From Metaphire vulgaris (Eukaryota; Annelida; Clitellata; Crassiclitellata; Megascolecidae): a stretch of DNA of 64,000 nucleotides. The notes beneath the pieces were generated by a model. The model was not told the DNA's origin. It made no database searches and saw only the letters and a program-made list of their open reading frames with translations. Within the stretch, counting starts at the first letter, position 1. The number at the start of each line of letters is the position of its first letter. The stretch spans positions 14,409,589-14,473,588 of the forward strand of contig CM030847.1 in NCBI GenBank assembly GCA_018105865.1, written 5' to 3'. The position numbers were made by a program, and so were the translations under genes. This document shows positions 44,764 through 58,100 of this stretch, one piece after another.

Positions 44764-45905
44764 CTTCTTCTTCTTCTTCGTCTTCGTCTTCTTCTTCTTC
44801 TTCTTTTTCTTCTTCTTCTTCAGGTGTCGTGTATTTCTACGTTGACGACTATGGACTTCCATTTCTCTCTGTTGTGTGTTGCTTGCATGAGTTCTAGTTC
44901 TGTAGTTACCCCTTTACATCAGTCAGTAAACTATTGATATACGTCATTCTTTGTCTTCCTTGATCTTTTGCTTTCGACTTTTCCAGTAGTTACCAGGTTT
45001 TCTATAGGCCTACCTTTCTTCCTCATTATTTGTCCGAAAAATTGAAGTTGTCTTTTACGTATTGTGGATAGCAATTTTCTTTGTGTACCTGCCATTTCGA
45101 GTACTAATTCATTCGTTTTCTTTTCAGCTCAAGATATTTTCAACAACTTTCTTAAGAACCACATTTCTGCAGCTTCAAGCTTTATCTTCGTGACTTCAGA
45201 GATAGTCCACGTTTTTGCACCATATAACATGACTGGCCAAACATAGCATTCCAGAACCCTAATCTGTGTTTTCATTGTTAAATGTCTGTTTGCTGGAAAG
45301 GCTGCTTTGGCCATTCCTATTTTTGCTTTTATGTCTGATTCACTTTTCGCAACACTGGTGAACCAGCTTCTTAGATATTTCAATGTCGTGACTTGTTTAA
45401 TTTTCTTTCCATCTATTTTGATTTCGCATTTGGGAATGTCCTTCTTCCAGGATATCACTAGGCAGAATGTTTTATTGATGTATATTCGTAAACCTTTCTT
45501 CTCACTTTCTCTATTTACTTGATTTAACAGTTTCTGCAATTTTTGCTGTGTATCTGCTATCAGCGCTGCATCATCTGCAAATCTTAGGTCATTGATGTTC
45601 TGTCCACCCACTCTGACTCCTTCAATTCCTCTTTGTTTTCCATGATTTCTTCTTCATATGCATTGACAAATTCTGGAGATAATCCACATCCCTGTCTGGC
45701 ACCTTTTAATATTTGAATCCATTTTTCCAGTTGTTCCATTTATTCGAGGTGTTGTTTTCTGGTTCCAATATATTTCTGTAACTATTCTTAAATCTTTTCC
45801 GTTTATCCCTGCTCTTTTCAGATACTCAAGAAGTTCGCTATGACGGACATTATAGAAAACCTTTTCATAATCTATGAAACATATGTATCTATGAAGCAAG
45901 TACAA
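44764..45905 (-). mobile_element. RTE-like LINE RT with (TTC)n tail
   Basis: ICFIDYEKVFYNVRHSELLE, DLRFADDAALIADT (FADD active site) and VLECYVWPVMLYGAKTW in two frames. The 3' end is the TTC/GAA microsatellite at 44764-44822. The 5' part is missing. Confidence 0.83.
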
Positions 45906-46330
45906 GACTGTGGCTGTAGAAATGCAATATACATTTTAAGAATGCTAAATGAAAGATGTATTGAGATGCAGAAAGTATTGTACATATGTTTCATAGATTT
46001 GTGTATTGTTCTCGCTAAAATTACCGCCTACAAAAGCCAAACCTTTATTTCTTTTATGATTGAACTATCAGCAGCTCAACATCAATATTTAGACTCTCGA
46101 TCTCGATCTAGAGCAGACTTGAACATATAGGCCTATGTCAATGTTCAGAATATGAACTAAAATATTTAAAGACGTATTTGCATATATATGTACTGTAAAT
46201 ATGAATTAATTATGCATACAATACCAAGAGGCCGCGAGAAATGATGAAGGCTGCAATTTATAATGTAAAGAATATACAGTTATGCACGTTGTTAGTTGTA
46301 TTGAGACGGCATAACGTTAGACGCATTCAT
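45906..46330. other. No recognisable gene
   Basis: AT-rich spacer between receptor copies 1 and 2. Confidence 0.4.
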
Positions 46331-46760
46331 TCTTCCAAGTCAGAACGGTGTTTCCGTTCAAAAGGTGATGCATAGTTCCTTACGCACCACTGTCTCGAGT
46401 GTATGTAAAACCGGCTCTTCAGGTACTACGAGACTTTTGAAGTGCTTGACTTAAAAATAATAACGCGGTAGGAATGTATATGAACTGTTCTCTGTTGGAC
46501 TTCATTTAGAGCCACTTCATGAGACACCGACTATTGAGAACGCTATTGCTGCCCACTTAAAAACCGGCAGCAATTTATGTACACTGACACTTACTGTGCT
46601 ACATAAAATTGGACAGTAAAAATGTTATGATACGTATAAGTATTAAAGTATAGAGAATTTTGGATATAAACGTGAACGTACATGTGTGATAGTAATGGCG
46701 CGCAGCATGTGCTTAAGTTTTGTTAGTGTGTGCATGCGTTCGTCTAGCCGCATGTGACCG
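46330..46760. repeat. Spacer block homologous to 13080-13751
   Basis: Long shared stretches (for example TGATGCATAGTTCCTTA). It lacks the LINE insert found at 13257-13522 and so provides the empty site. Confidence 0.85.
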
Positions 46761-46805
46761 GAGGTGAATAAAGCATTCTGAAGTCTTCTGAAGATACCTA
46801 ATTGC

Positions 46806-47257
46806 CAGTGATGTTAACAAGGACCAACCCCCCAAGGATGAGGATAAGGACAAGGACCGACCCCCCAAGGACGAGGATAAGGACAAGGACCGACCCTCCA
46901 AATGGTATTATAACATCGATTTCTATTAATAGCTATTAATAGAAGTCGATGTATTATAAAGGAAACAATGACTAAACATTTTAGAGTAACTAAAAGCAAG
47001 TAAGTAGCCTAAATAAAAATCCACATACTACTCTTACCTTGGAACATAATTATCAGTACAATTGAAAATGGTATACAAGTAATTTGGTCCTTATAAGGAC
47101 TTTTCAAGGACTAAGTTACAAGAATCAGGACAAGGACCGATCTGCAAGGACGAGGATAAGGACGAGGACCGAACCCCCAAGGACGAGGACAAGGACTTCA
47201 AATTGGTCCTTAAGGAGTCCTTAAGGACAAGGACCAGGACAAGAACTAACATCACTG
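46806..47257. mobile_element. hAT-like element with iterated AAGGACRAGGA
   Basis: Inverted ends CAGTGATGTTA with an exact 8-bp duplication CTAATTGC (46798-46805, 47258-47265). Both subterminal regions are arrays of AAGGACAAGGACCGACC-like units. No transposase. Confidence 0.87.
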
Positions 47258-47560
47258 CTAATTGCAAAACATCACACGGTTCAAGGTCATTTGCAGTGTC
47301 AGGGTCAAAGATACGGAACGATCTACCGATGTCTGTTAAATCATCCTGTTCTCTGCCATCCTTCAAAAAAATCTAAAGACATCTGTTCCGAAAATCTTTT
47401 TCTCTTCTGCCTTAGAATGTTTTTCATTCTTTGTGGTATTTTCAAGTGATTACTGTTACTTAATTTTATTTGTAGGCCTATAGCTGGACTCTGTATATGT
47501 GTCCTTGCTCCTGACAGTTGGTATTATGGCCCACAAGAAATTGTCGGTTTCATAATAATA
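47258..47560 (+). mobile_element. LINE C-terminus and tail
   Basis: The plus strand reads RNDLPMSVKSSCSLPSFKKI followed by AAGAAATTGTC and (AAT)n; the upstream part is cut by the hAT element. Confidence 0.6.
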
Positions 47561-47639
47561 ATAATAATTAATAACATCGACAGTTGGGAATTTCTTCAGT
47601 GAAACTATGGAGTATCATTCACATATGAATCATCTAAAG

Positions 47640-48889
47640 CAGAGTTGTCCATGGGCCGGTTTTGTCAACCCAAACCCAACCCAACCCACCAAATTTCCAA
47701 CCCAACCCAAACAAAATTCATGTTTTCTGACCCAAACCCAACCCAACCCAACCCATCTATACAAAAACGTGAAAGTACAATCGCAATTTTAAAAACATAC
47801 ATACATTCAAGCACATAAATAGTTATTTGCTTATTTCGAGTTGTTATTGCAACAAACCGGAAATTCATCATTCTCATAATTGAGAAACAATGATTGTATT
47901 AATGCCAACGTCGCCGTGATGTGATGCATTTAATTTAATGTATGTACTGTATGTAGGCCTATGTATTCGAAACAACTTCCATAATGCCGTAACATAGACT
48001 GGTCAAAGAAGCACGTTGCGTCGGCAGCCATGGGGGGTTTGACCCCCAAACCGCGTCAGAAAGTTAAAAATAGATGGAAGCACATTAACAAAATTTTTCG
48101 TCGGTAGCCAGGGGTAACCTCCTCCCTCTTGGCTACGCTGCTGGACATCGATTCGCTTGATCAGTTTTTACAGACAAGAAGAATAGTTCACTGTTATAAG
48201 ACTGGATGGAACACAATTACAGTTATTGAGAACACACACAGAAAGACACACAGACAGACACACACACAGCTTTAAAAGAAAGAAAGCAAGGACAAATATC
48301 ATGAAGAAAATCTATAATCATATAGTAGAGATAAGGCATCCAACCTGTCTTTTGCATAGTTGTTCTGATGGAATTTCGATCAGAACAAAGCGACTGATTA
48401 ATACATTTATTAAACTAGATCGCAAAATATTTGACTGAGAAACGTAACAGGTAAAACCGTTGTGCCTTTTCCCTCATGGAGCCCTGAGCACGTTCTTAGT
48501 GTGCTTAATGGTTAATCCAGCCCTGCTATTGTCAACTGGCCGTGGTCTGTTTAGAAAAGGAATGCGTTAAAACAAGTCAACAACAGCCGTTCACATGATT
48601 TGATCTATCTGAATAGCTATTGTCCACTGTTTACAGACTTCTGAATGCACTGCCTACGATGAAATGTAGGCTAACGTATATGGCGCCATTTTTAATGACA
48701 TAATACAAGAATCTAATACTTTGTCAACGCAGAAAACAGAAAACCTATATTTAACGTGGTTAACAGAATAACTGGTGCAGATTTACGAAACCTAACCAAA
48801 CCCAACCCAACCCATCATTGTTTTAAAAATCTAGACCCAAACCCAACCCAACCCAACCCATGGGTTAACCCAACCCATGGACAACTCTG
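47640..48889 (-). mobile_element. hAT-like TTGGG-family element, 1,250 bp
   Basis: Inverted ends CAGAGTTGTCCATGGG with an exact 8-bp duplication ATCTAAAG (47632-47639, 48890-48897). Both subterminal regions carry iterated AACCCAACCC. The empty site is the block at 14060. It has no intact transposase. Confidence 0.9.
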
Positions 48890-49059
48890 ATCTAAAGCGG
48901 GCGCCATACAAAGCTTTAGAGACAGACCAATTGTCCGATGGCCTGTTAAAGAAATGATTACGACTACTAACGACGATAATTCTCGGAGAAGTATGACTGA
49001 GTGCAGAGACTTCACGCTGCTGTACTAGAATATTGAACACTATGTCATTTGGATAGCAT

Positions 49060-49800
49060 TGTGGTGTACCGGGCCTTATGTACTACTTTCCCAGGATGGC
49101 TGACGCCCGACCGCTACGCCGGATTAGGTATCTCAACTAAGACGTGTTGGTGGTCGACTTAGCTTTTAGGCTAAGGTTTTACTATTATATGACTTATTCA
49201 TTATATTATCTCTATCTTTCTACTGGACCTTACTTCTTCTATCTCAGGTACTACCTCGACTTCTCTCTCATGTACTACCTTGTCTTCTCTCAGGTACTAC
49301 ATCAACTCCTTTCAGGTACTACCTCGCTCTCTTCTACTTCATGTACTACCTCACTATTTCGTATCTCAAGTACTACTGCTTCCTATATTGACCGACTCAG
49401 GTACTACCTCACGGTGGGCAATTCTCCAGGTACTGCATAGGGGTCTACCGTCGCGCCGCGATCTTATCTTTCGTGGGACTTGCCCGCCCCTTAGGGACCG
49501 CTGACGCGGTAGATCAAACACTCCTCTAGTGGAAATATAATACCTGATCTAGTTAAGGACGGCTCATCCACCTATTTGGTACTCCGAGTCAAAACCCAGT
49601 CTACCGGGCCCTTTGCCCGTGTGTGTGTTGTGCTTATTTATAGACGCGTCCGTATCAAAGACGATGGGCGTCTATGTGTGTTTGTATGTGTGTTTGGCTC
49701 CTACTTTCTCAACCAGGGCTTGCCACCGGCTATAGCGGAGGTCCCTTTGGCCGTCTATGGGACCTCTAGTTTCAGGGCTCGCACACTACCTTAGAGAAGG
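49060..49800 (-). mobile_element. LTR-like element, reverse relative of 36895-37707
   Basis: TTTCCCAGGATGGCTGAC and CCAAATAGGTGGATG (reverse strand) are shared, as are the ATAAATAA box (49633-49640) and the GGTACTACCTC minisatellite (49220-49435). The right border is not determined. Confidence 0.62.
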
Positions 49801-49829
49801 TGTGCTAAACTGCCACTAATTATCGGCCT

Positions 49830-50817
49830 ATAACTCAATGAAGCTTTAGTCTTCACCATGCTTACTGCGCTCTATAAACAATGCTGGGCACCAACTACTG
49901 TGAAAGTAGTTCAACTACTGTAGTGAACTACTTGATAACAATATAGTTGTAACTACTAGTTAACTACTTTTTCCACAAAGTAGTTATTAACTAATTGGTA
50001 ACTACTTCCTGAGTAGTTAACTACTTTGCAACTACTTTTGACCCTGCAACGCTCAAATAAAAATATCCATTGTTCAATGTCTTCATTTTTTAAACACCAC
50101 ACAAACACTGTCAACATGAACATCAATTCTATCAATATAAGCTGCTTCTGCAGCAGTTCTGCTTATGTAATTAATGTAATGAATGATTACTCAGTTCTTA
50201 CATGTACCACAGTCGTCAATGAAGTTTTTATCATCACTGCGTTCACTCTTTTTACGTGGGTTCACGAAACAGCTTTTGACTAATTGGCTATTCATATTTA
50301 ATGATATCTATGAGTTATTAAGAATTAATCTGTTAATTCTGTTAACTTTTATTACTATTATTAATTATATCTCCTCAGTAAACAACACGAACCTGTATTT
50401 TTGGTACTACTAAAAGTTGTGTAAGTATGAGACCGGAAATCAGGAACAGAATATTATATTACTGGTAGGTAAGAAAGTAAGCTTGTATGCACAAGGGCAA
50501 CAAGGGCAGGCATGAGTTACATCGACGATGTGCCCGCTACACGACAGAGTCTCATCGAAGAGCTCACCGAGAAGCCTGGCATCAGCATTGTTGGCAAAAG
50601 CGGGTTTAAGCGACAAATAATGTTTTAACAAAAGTAGTTGACCACAGTAGTTAACTACTTTACTTGATAACTACTGCAGAAAGTAGTTAAACTACTTGTA
50701 GTTAACTACTTTTTCACACGTAGTTACTAACTACCCTGTAACTACTAAAGTGTAGTTAAACTACAAGTAGTTACCTACTTGTAGTTAACTACTGCCCGGC
50801 ATTGTCTATAAATTGTC

Positions 50818-50868
<51 letters not shown>

Positions 50869-50883
50869 TAATAATAATAATAA

Positions 50884-50980
<97 letters not shown>

Positions 50981-51000
50981 TAATAATAGTAATAATAATT
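49830..51000 (+). mobile_element. LINE 3' end split by hAT element, long (AAT)n tail
   Basis: TACTGCGCTCTATAAA before, and TCTATAAATTGTCTTAATAA after, the element at 49879-50804 form the shared LINE tail motif. The AAT tail runs 50819-50998 with few interruptions. Confidence 0.78.
49879..50804. mobile_element. hAT-like element with iterated AGTAGTTAACTAC
   Basis: Inverted ends CAATGCTGGGCA / CAATGCCGGGCA with an exact 8-bp duplication TCTATAAA (49871-49878, 50805-50812). About 150 bp at each end is made of the nearly palindromic AGTAGTTAACTACTT unit. No transposase was recognised inside. Confidence 0.88.
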
Positions 51001-51514
51001 TAGGTTCCGACACCAGTCGTGTCTCGGTACAAATTTCCGGACCGTTACGCAAACATCTTGTGTAGCCCTGCTACTAGAACTTTCTTCAGGCCGAAATTGA
51101 ACGTACACTTATGTGTGAAGTATAAGGCCACTGTGTTTCATAAAAACACTCACTTTGGTCACAAAAGAATGAGAATAAGCCATTGGTAATCAGCTAAGCG
51201 TTACATTTTCAGATCAAGTTTTGGTTTGTTAATAGTTTTATGTGACTTTTTCATGTCACGAGATCAGTGATGGACTAGTTAACATTTCGAATCAGTAATT
51301 TCTGTCTTTGGAAACGGCGAGGGTATTATGAACAGAATGAGTAAGCGTTAAAATTACGACAGACCAACATCGTTATGTGTTAAAGTAGTGTGTTGCAATT
51401 CACAAATTTCAGGATTGTTGGAACTGAGTATTAAAATTAAACCTGAAAATAGAACTACCTACGGCCAGGGTCATCTTCTTTGACTTTGACCAACCGACCA
51501 GCCATCTTCTGAGT
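51001..51514. other. No recognisable gene
   Basis: Spacer downstream of receptor copy 1. Confidence 0.4.
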
Positions 51515-51905
51515 AAACAACCCGAAAAGAATTAAAGTCTCAATTGCATGATTTGACATATTCTATTCACGGCAACCAATTCATAAACTAGTTAGATAAT
51601 AAGGTTCAATTAAAGTGTTATCGTGATGGTATATTCAGTTTTAGCAATATAACAGAATTAACACAGTCAAATTAGAACATAATATGAATTCGATGTACAT
51701 TTCGGAACCAAGCAAGAAGATAACTTTTAATGAAGTTCTACCTTGTTAGTCGCTTCAATCATAATAATAATTAACAAGAATCAGGTTAGCTAAAACAAAG
51801 CCAGTATTAGTCTCTTTCGTTGCTGTAAAAGCGATTAGAATTATTCAACAAGTGGTAGCAGGGTATTTTCGAGAAAGCAACTCTATCGCTTTATCTACCT
51901 CTAAT
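51515..51905 (-). other. 3' UTR / flank of receptor copy 1
   Basis: Continuous with the stop codon and homologous to 21850-22265 of copy 2. Confidence 0.6.
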
Positions 51906-51908
51906 ATA

Positions 51909-52197
51909 TTAATTCCCATCTTCATAAGGAGGCGGAGCAACGGTTTGTCTTTCAGTTGAATATTCAGAAGAATACTTGATTGACGCATAGGAATGCGGTC
52001 TTGACGTATAAATAATCTCTTCTGCGTAATAAGGTTCGCGCGGTTTTGATGAATTAACAATTTCGTCGTCGTAATAAGGTTCGTTGGTGAACACCTGAGG
52101 ATTCGAATTGCTACGTCTGTCAGCGTCTAACGTCTCACTAGCACGAGAAATAACTGCTAAATCCGCCATACTGTTTTCATCTTTACGAAGAGCAGCT
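51909..52197 (-). CDS. Receptor copy 1, exon 12: cytoplasmic tail
   Basis: The exon starts after GCTTATCAG, which adds one base to complete the split Arg codon, and ends with TAA. Two YY-containing acidic repeats and a C-terminal PPPY are visible. Unlike copy 2, the 3' flank is continuous with the ancestral 3' UTR, with no LINE. Confidence 0.86.
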
Positions 52198-55100
52198 CTG
52201 ATAAGCAAAAAGACAAAGAGCATTAGAAAGAAATAGGCCTATATCAAGAGATAATGTTATCTTCAACAGATCAGTTTACAGCAGTGATTTTTTATAGGAA
52301 AACCTGTTTAGGAACTCATTTCCAGGGCCGTCGAGAGAAATTCCTAAGGGCACCTCAAAAGTTTTGACATTTTTTATATCTTTAGTGATGATGATTTTTG
52401 TGCTCATCATGTGTCAAAAAGTGGTGATTACCTTTCTTGCTCATTAAGTGCAACTAATACAAGAACCGATTGTAAGTAAAGCACGCATTATTGCATATCA
52501 ATACATAAACGAATTTAGGGTGGACAGGTGTGGAAACGACGTTCCCGTGCGTTCCCACTGAAAACGCACTGGTTTATTGTATTTTGCATATTATATAATA
52601 TTAAACGTTTCTTAATGAAACTATAAACGTCTCCTAATCATTTGAAAGCATCAATATTATTCAGCTCTTTTTGTTCTTCAGGAGCCACACAATTTTTAAG
52701 ATAAGAAGTGCTTTGACATTATAATGATCACTAGTCATCTACCTAAACGAAAGTCGACTACTAGACGATAAGGCTCTAGCATATGATATTATTATTAATA
52801 TTTAACCAGAGTTTAGATGTTTCTTTAGAACACTGATGTTAAAAGGCGTTGATATTGGCTTGATGCCTTGGTGTGTAACTGCCCTGGAATGAAGTCTTGA
52901 TGCCGACGGCTAAACTAGCCATTCTTCGCCGAGACGAAGATAAACGGATAACAACGTAACTCTGCAAGGGTGAACATTGGTCTGGAGAAAGCAATGGCAG
53001 ACAGTTATAGATTAAGCCTAATGCGTAAAGCATATGAGTCAATATTTCCCTTGAACATCAGGCTAGTTAGAGTCGGGTCGAAGCTCGTACCCCACGATTA
53101 GAAGGGACCTTTACCTTTCCTCTGTATGTTACAGTAAAAAACGAGAAAAAACGCGCATTAATCTTACCTGCGACGTTTTACCACGACGACTCCAACAGTC
53201 ACTAATACTGCGATCAAAACAACCGATCCACTGATGACTGAAGCCACGATGATGACTCTCACTCCATTGTTATCTAACATGACGTTCAATAAGTTATAAA
53301 GAGAACCAGTGGCGCATCCACGGGGTTGTTTGGGACTGTACAAACAACCCCATTAAAAAATATGACCAACACAATTTCTGTAAATCCGTTGACGGTTTGG
53401 TTGAAGGAGGGATTATGGGGGGTGGGATCGGTCGCAACCCCCGCTGGTGTTCAGTTGCATAGTGCCTCCAGTTAATAACCCCACTTTGCATAAGCTGACT
53501 ACGCCACTAAAGAGAACCGCAGCGAATGATTTATATCAATACATCAGTCACAATTTGATGATAAAAACATTAAATATAAAGGGCAGGGCAGTACACAATG
53601 GCGTAGATCGTTTCTCACATAATTAGTTCTTGATTTAGTCATAATTATTTGTGACCTAAATCTTAAGCATGGGGCTGTCTAATTTGGCAGCAGACCTAGG
53701 AATGACCGTTTTCCTTAACATGGCATAGGGCAACCTACCCACGTCGCTGGAATTTATTGATAGCTGAGAGGCCTGAGGTCAATCTGCTAGAACCTGGATT
53801 AAGATACACTTAGAAATTATAACTAAACCCGAAACTAATTAATTGTGTGTGACGACTCCGTGGACAAGATCCCGCTAGATCTCATTAAGGAGCTTCACAC
53901 CGGTACCACAGGCCAGATCCGCCTTGGTAACCATCTCTCTGGAAACTTTCACACTACCTCTGGAGTCAGGCAGGGCTGTATCTTGGCCCTCCGCTTTATT
54001 TTGCTGTGCTATGGCCTATATCATGAACTGGGTCGTCGCCGGAGGCATGGGCGTTCAGTTGGGTGATTACAAATTTACAGATCTCAATTACGTCGACGAT
54101 GCTACTCTTTCGATGAAAGTCACGAGAAGCTTCGAGATATCCTACTGCGGATGGAAACTGAGGCCTCCAAATTCGGCCTTCACATCTCGAGGGCTAAAAC
54201 AAAGACCCAGAACCTCGGCTTTGGTCATAGCAAGACACCTATCTCCATTGGATCAGAAACCGTGGAACAGGTTGGTTCATTCTGCTATCTTGGCTCAAAG
54301 ATGCACAGAATGACTAACTCGCGAGAGGAGTCTCTTCGCCGCATAGGTATTGCCTCCTCTGCATGAATCTACTTGACAGATACTGAAGGCAACATAATTT
54401 AAGCCTTAAAACCAAATTCCGAATGTACACCTCTCTGATTGTCCCAGTTCTTTATGGCATTGAGACCTGGGCTATGACCAATCGAGACTGGCAAAAAATT
54501 GAGGCACTCCCCACAAAGGCCCAGCGTCGAATGTTGAATGTCAGATGGTCGACTTTGTATGCAATGGCGAGATTTATTCACGATCACATCAAAGATCAAT
54601 GAATTAATCTGCATTTGCAATTGCTGCATATTTGTGCTATCCTCATTACAGTAAAATGTCAAATTATTAAAATGTTATGGCAAAGTGTATGTCTGATATG
54701 TTTTGGAATTGAAATTGTTAAAGGAATTAGGCCTAAGTATAACTAAACATATGAGCCGACCCTCTGGTTTAGTATAATGCTTAATACTTTTAACGTGCAT
54801 AAAGTTAAAATGATTGTAATAATTAAATTAACAAATTTTCATCGGTGCGAAAACGAACGCATATGCCCGCTGCTGAATTTGTCGTCGCTTCATGGATGAC
54901 AGCAGCATAACAAAGAATGAACAGAAGTGGAGCAAGGACACATCCTTGGCGGAGGCCGTTTTCGATCTCAAAAGCTTCTGACAGGAAGCCAGCTGAGAAG
55001 ATGTGCCTTGCCATTCCATCATGGAGCTGCTTGTCTGCTGCTCCAAAATTGGGAGGACAGCCAAGTTTGTGCAGCATTGGTCACAGGGCTGATCGGTTTA

Positions 55101-58100
55101 CAGTGTCGAGCGCCTTCCTGATATCAAAGAAAATTGCATACAGGAGAGATTTTATTCGCGCATTTTTCCTGCAGTTGTCTTGCACAGAAGATCATATCAC
55201 AGGTGCCACGATTCGGTTGGAAGCCACATCGAGATTCCGGCAGAATTCTCGGTGCTATGTGCTCTTGTAGCCTTTTCGTGAGGATCTTGGCTAGTATCTT
55301 CCCAGCAATCGATAACAGCGATATCCCTCTATAGTTATCACAGATGGACCGATCTTCTTTATTCTTGTAAATCGGAACTATTTGCGCATCCTTTAGATCC
55401 GAGGGAACCTTAGCTTGTTTCCAGATGGCAGAGAATAACGAATGAAGACCCTGAGCCAGTGGTTTAAAGGTAGCTTTGAAGACATCAGAAGGCAAACCAT
55501 CAGACCTTTGTGTCTTTGCGGCCGTCAGGCTCTTGATAGCTAGGGAAATTTCTGATACATCAGGTGGGGCATCCAGTCTGGCTTCAATGGCAATTGGGGT
55601 ATTTCATCCATTGATTCGTTGCAGATTTGCGATGATTGGTTCAACAGAGCTGAAAAGTGTTCTCTCCATCGAGCAAGTACATCCTGATTGTTTGTAAAGG
55701 ATTGAAGGCCATCAGCGGACTTCATGCTGACAGATGTCCCTGCTTACGTTCCATAGGTTGCTTTCAGCACACTGTAAAAGTTTCTCAGGTCATTTGCGTC
55801 TCCGTAGTTTTGCATATTTATCGTCAACGTATTCCACCAGTCATTTTTCATTTTTCGCAGTTGGCTCTGGACTTTTGCTCGAAGCTCCACATAAATGTCC
55901 AGGTTAGCTGGGTTTTGATTAACCAACCATTTTTGGAAGGCTTTATTCTTCTCTTCTCTGTGACGCCGTTGGTGAAATCCAATGGCTTGTTCGCATGCAT
56001 GGAGGACTCCATCTCGGAAAGTAATCCAGTATTCATCTATGTTGCTGCATTGTTCGAGTAAGACCCTTAGAGTTTCATTGATTGCCGTTGCCAGGTCGTT
56101 TTGAGTTTGTTCGTTGCGTATTGCTGACACATTGAATATCTTACACATCCGAGGTGCACACTTTCTAAACATTATGCTTTAATGAAACTGAGACAGCTGC
56201 ACGAACAAAATATCGATGGTCTGTCCAGCAGTCTGCTCATCTCATTGTACGCGCTATATGGACCTCTTCTATGTCTTGTTGACGTACGATAATGTCATCC
56301 AGCAGATGCCAATGCTTAGAGCGTGGGTCCTGCCATGTTGTCTTCTATTTGTTCTGATGAAAAAATATACTGGCAATGGAGAGTTAAAATTTGGTGCAAA
56401 AGTCCAGCAGCAGATGCCCGTTTGAATTACACTTACCGACACCGTGAATTCCAAGTACAGTGTACAGGGATATGTTTACACCCCCTAACATCCTCCAACA
56501 CCCCCAATTTGAGGTCAACACCCCCAAATTTCCTAATCTAACAATGGCTAACTATGGTATGTACCTTAAATAGCCCCCGAACACACCCCCCCCCCCAATT
56601 GGAGAAGTAGCACCCCACCAACTTTATGTCTCTGATGACCTTTTTTGCGTGTCAGACTTTTTTGAGACCTGAGGTTTTTTGCCTGTAAGGATTTTTTAAA
56701 GATTTTATAAGGTTTTTGAGGTTTGTGCCTGTCAGACTTTTTTGTGGGATGATATTTTTTCACACTTATTCGGCAGACACCCCACCCCGCTTCAAATACC
56801 CAATCCTAGAAATAACCCAGCCACTGTACTTTGGGCCACATTGACGAGACCCTACCAACTCTTGCATTAAAATTGCCCATAAGAAAAAGCTTCTCAGTTG
56901 GATTTATACCAGTGATAACATCTTGAAGCTGACAACAGAACTGTTCTTTCGTGTCCTCATTATGAGTCATAGTTGGAGCATATACAGTACATTGACCAAC
57001 ATGTGTCTCGAAATTGATGCTTGTAAACGCATTGTCATAATTCTTTCAGAGACATTTTGTATGACTGGATGAAAACGTTTGACTAGGGTTGTTTTTATCG
57101 CGAACCCTCCTCCCCCAGCCTCGCGCCTGACTCCAGCTGCTCTCCCGGACCAGTACACAGTATAGCTTTCGCCAACCTCTTCTAATTCCTCCGAGTCTGA
57201 GAGTCTAGTTTCACCGATGGCAACAATATTTATTCTATAATGATTGAGAACTTGCGATACAAGAGCTGTCCTTCGCTCAGTTCCTGCGCAGGATCTGGAA
57301 GAGTCCACTATTGTTCGTACATTCCAGGTTTCCAATTTCAGTTTCATTTTTTTTACTCAGGTTTTCCTAGCAGGTGCATGAAATGTTATAGTGCTGTGGG
57401 GCTTGCACTGTGCCCGTCGGCATTCTCTCGCCCTGAACATCAGAGGTTTCCAGTGGCCTGCTCATAGCTGGACGACTGGCTGACGACGAGTGCAGCCACG
57501 ATGGTCCCTGTGGCACTGCGAGGTGACCGGTCGTTGGTGATCGATCGACGGAGGTAGTCGTCTATTTGGACGATTTTTGTGACGACCATATTCGCAGGCG
57601 GAAAAGAGTTTTCCGAACTGCTCGGCGCGGAGGGTGCGTACTGAGAAGTGTAGAGATAATTATCCGCTGTATAAACCAACATGTCGGCCGCAGTTCCAAA
57701 CGGAACGCGTTGTGCACGCTTTCAGAGAATGTACAGGGTGTAAAAGTGAAAAGGGCACCCCTTTATGATATTTAATATCTCGGCTGCGTGTATAGCGATT
57801 TCAATGAAATTTATAGGGCATATACCTGGAAATGTTTTTGAAGCAATTTCCAAATTTCATGCTGATATCTTTAGTGTTTGCTGAAATATGGCCAAAAAAC
57901 TAAAGAGACCCACATTTTGAAATTGACATTGGAATATTACGTCATAATAAAGTGATAAAAACATTTTAAAAAGTTTTTTTGGCCCTGAACGTAAAGGGGG
58001 TTTCAGATGATTTGTTGCGGGAGCAGGCGCTCAAAATGCCCATGCACCCTTAGCCTTCACACATGCCGACAAGCGCTTCTTCACTGACAATATCGACTTC

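Noticed and set aside
50789..51108. Poly-tyrosine/isoleucine ORFs
   Set aside because: They are translations of the long AAT tail of a LINE.
56450..56825. Possible hAT insert in the LINE endonuclease region
   Set aside because: It clearly interrupts the LINE and ends in CCACTG, but no matching left terminus or duplication could be fixed, so it is mentioned only within the LINE entry.
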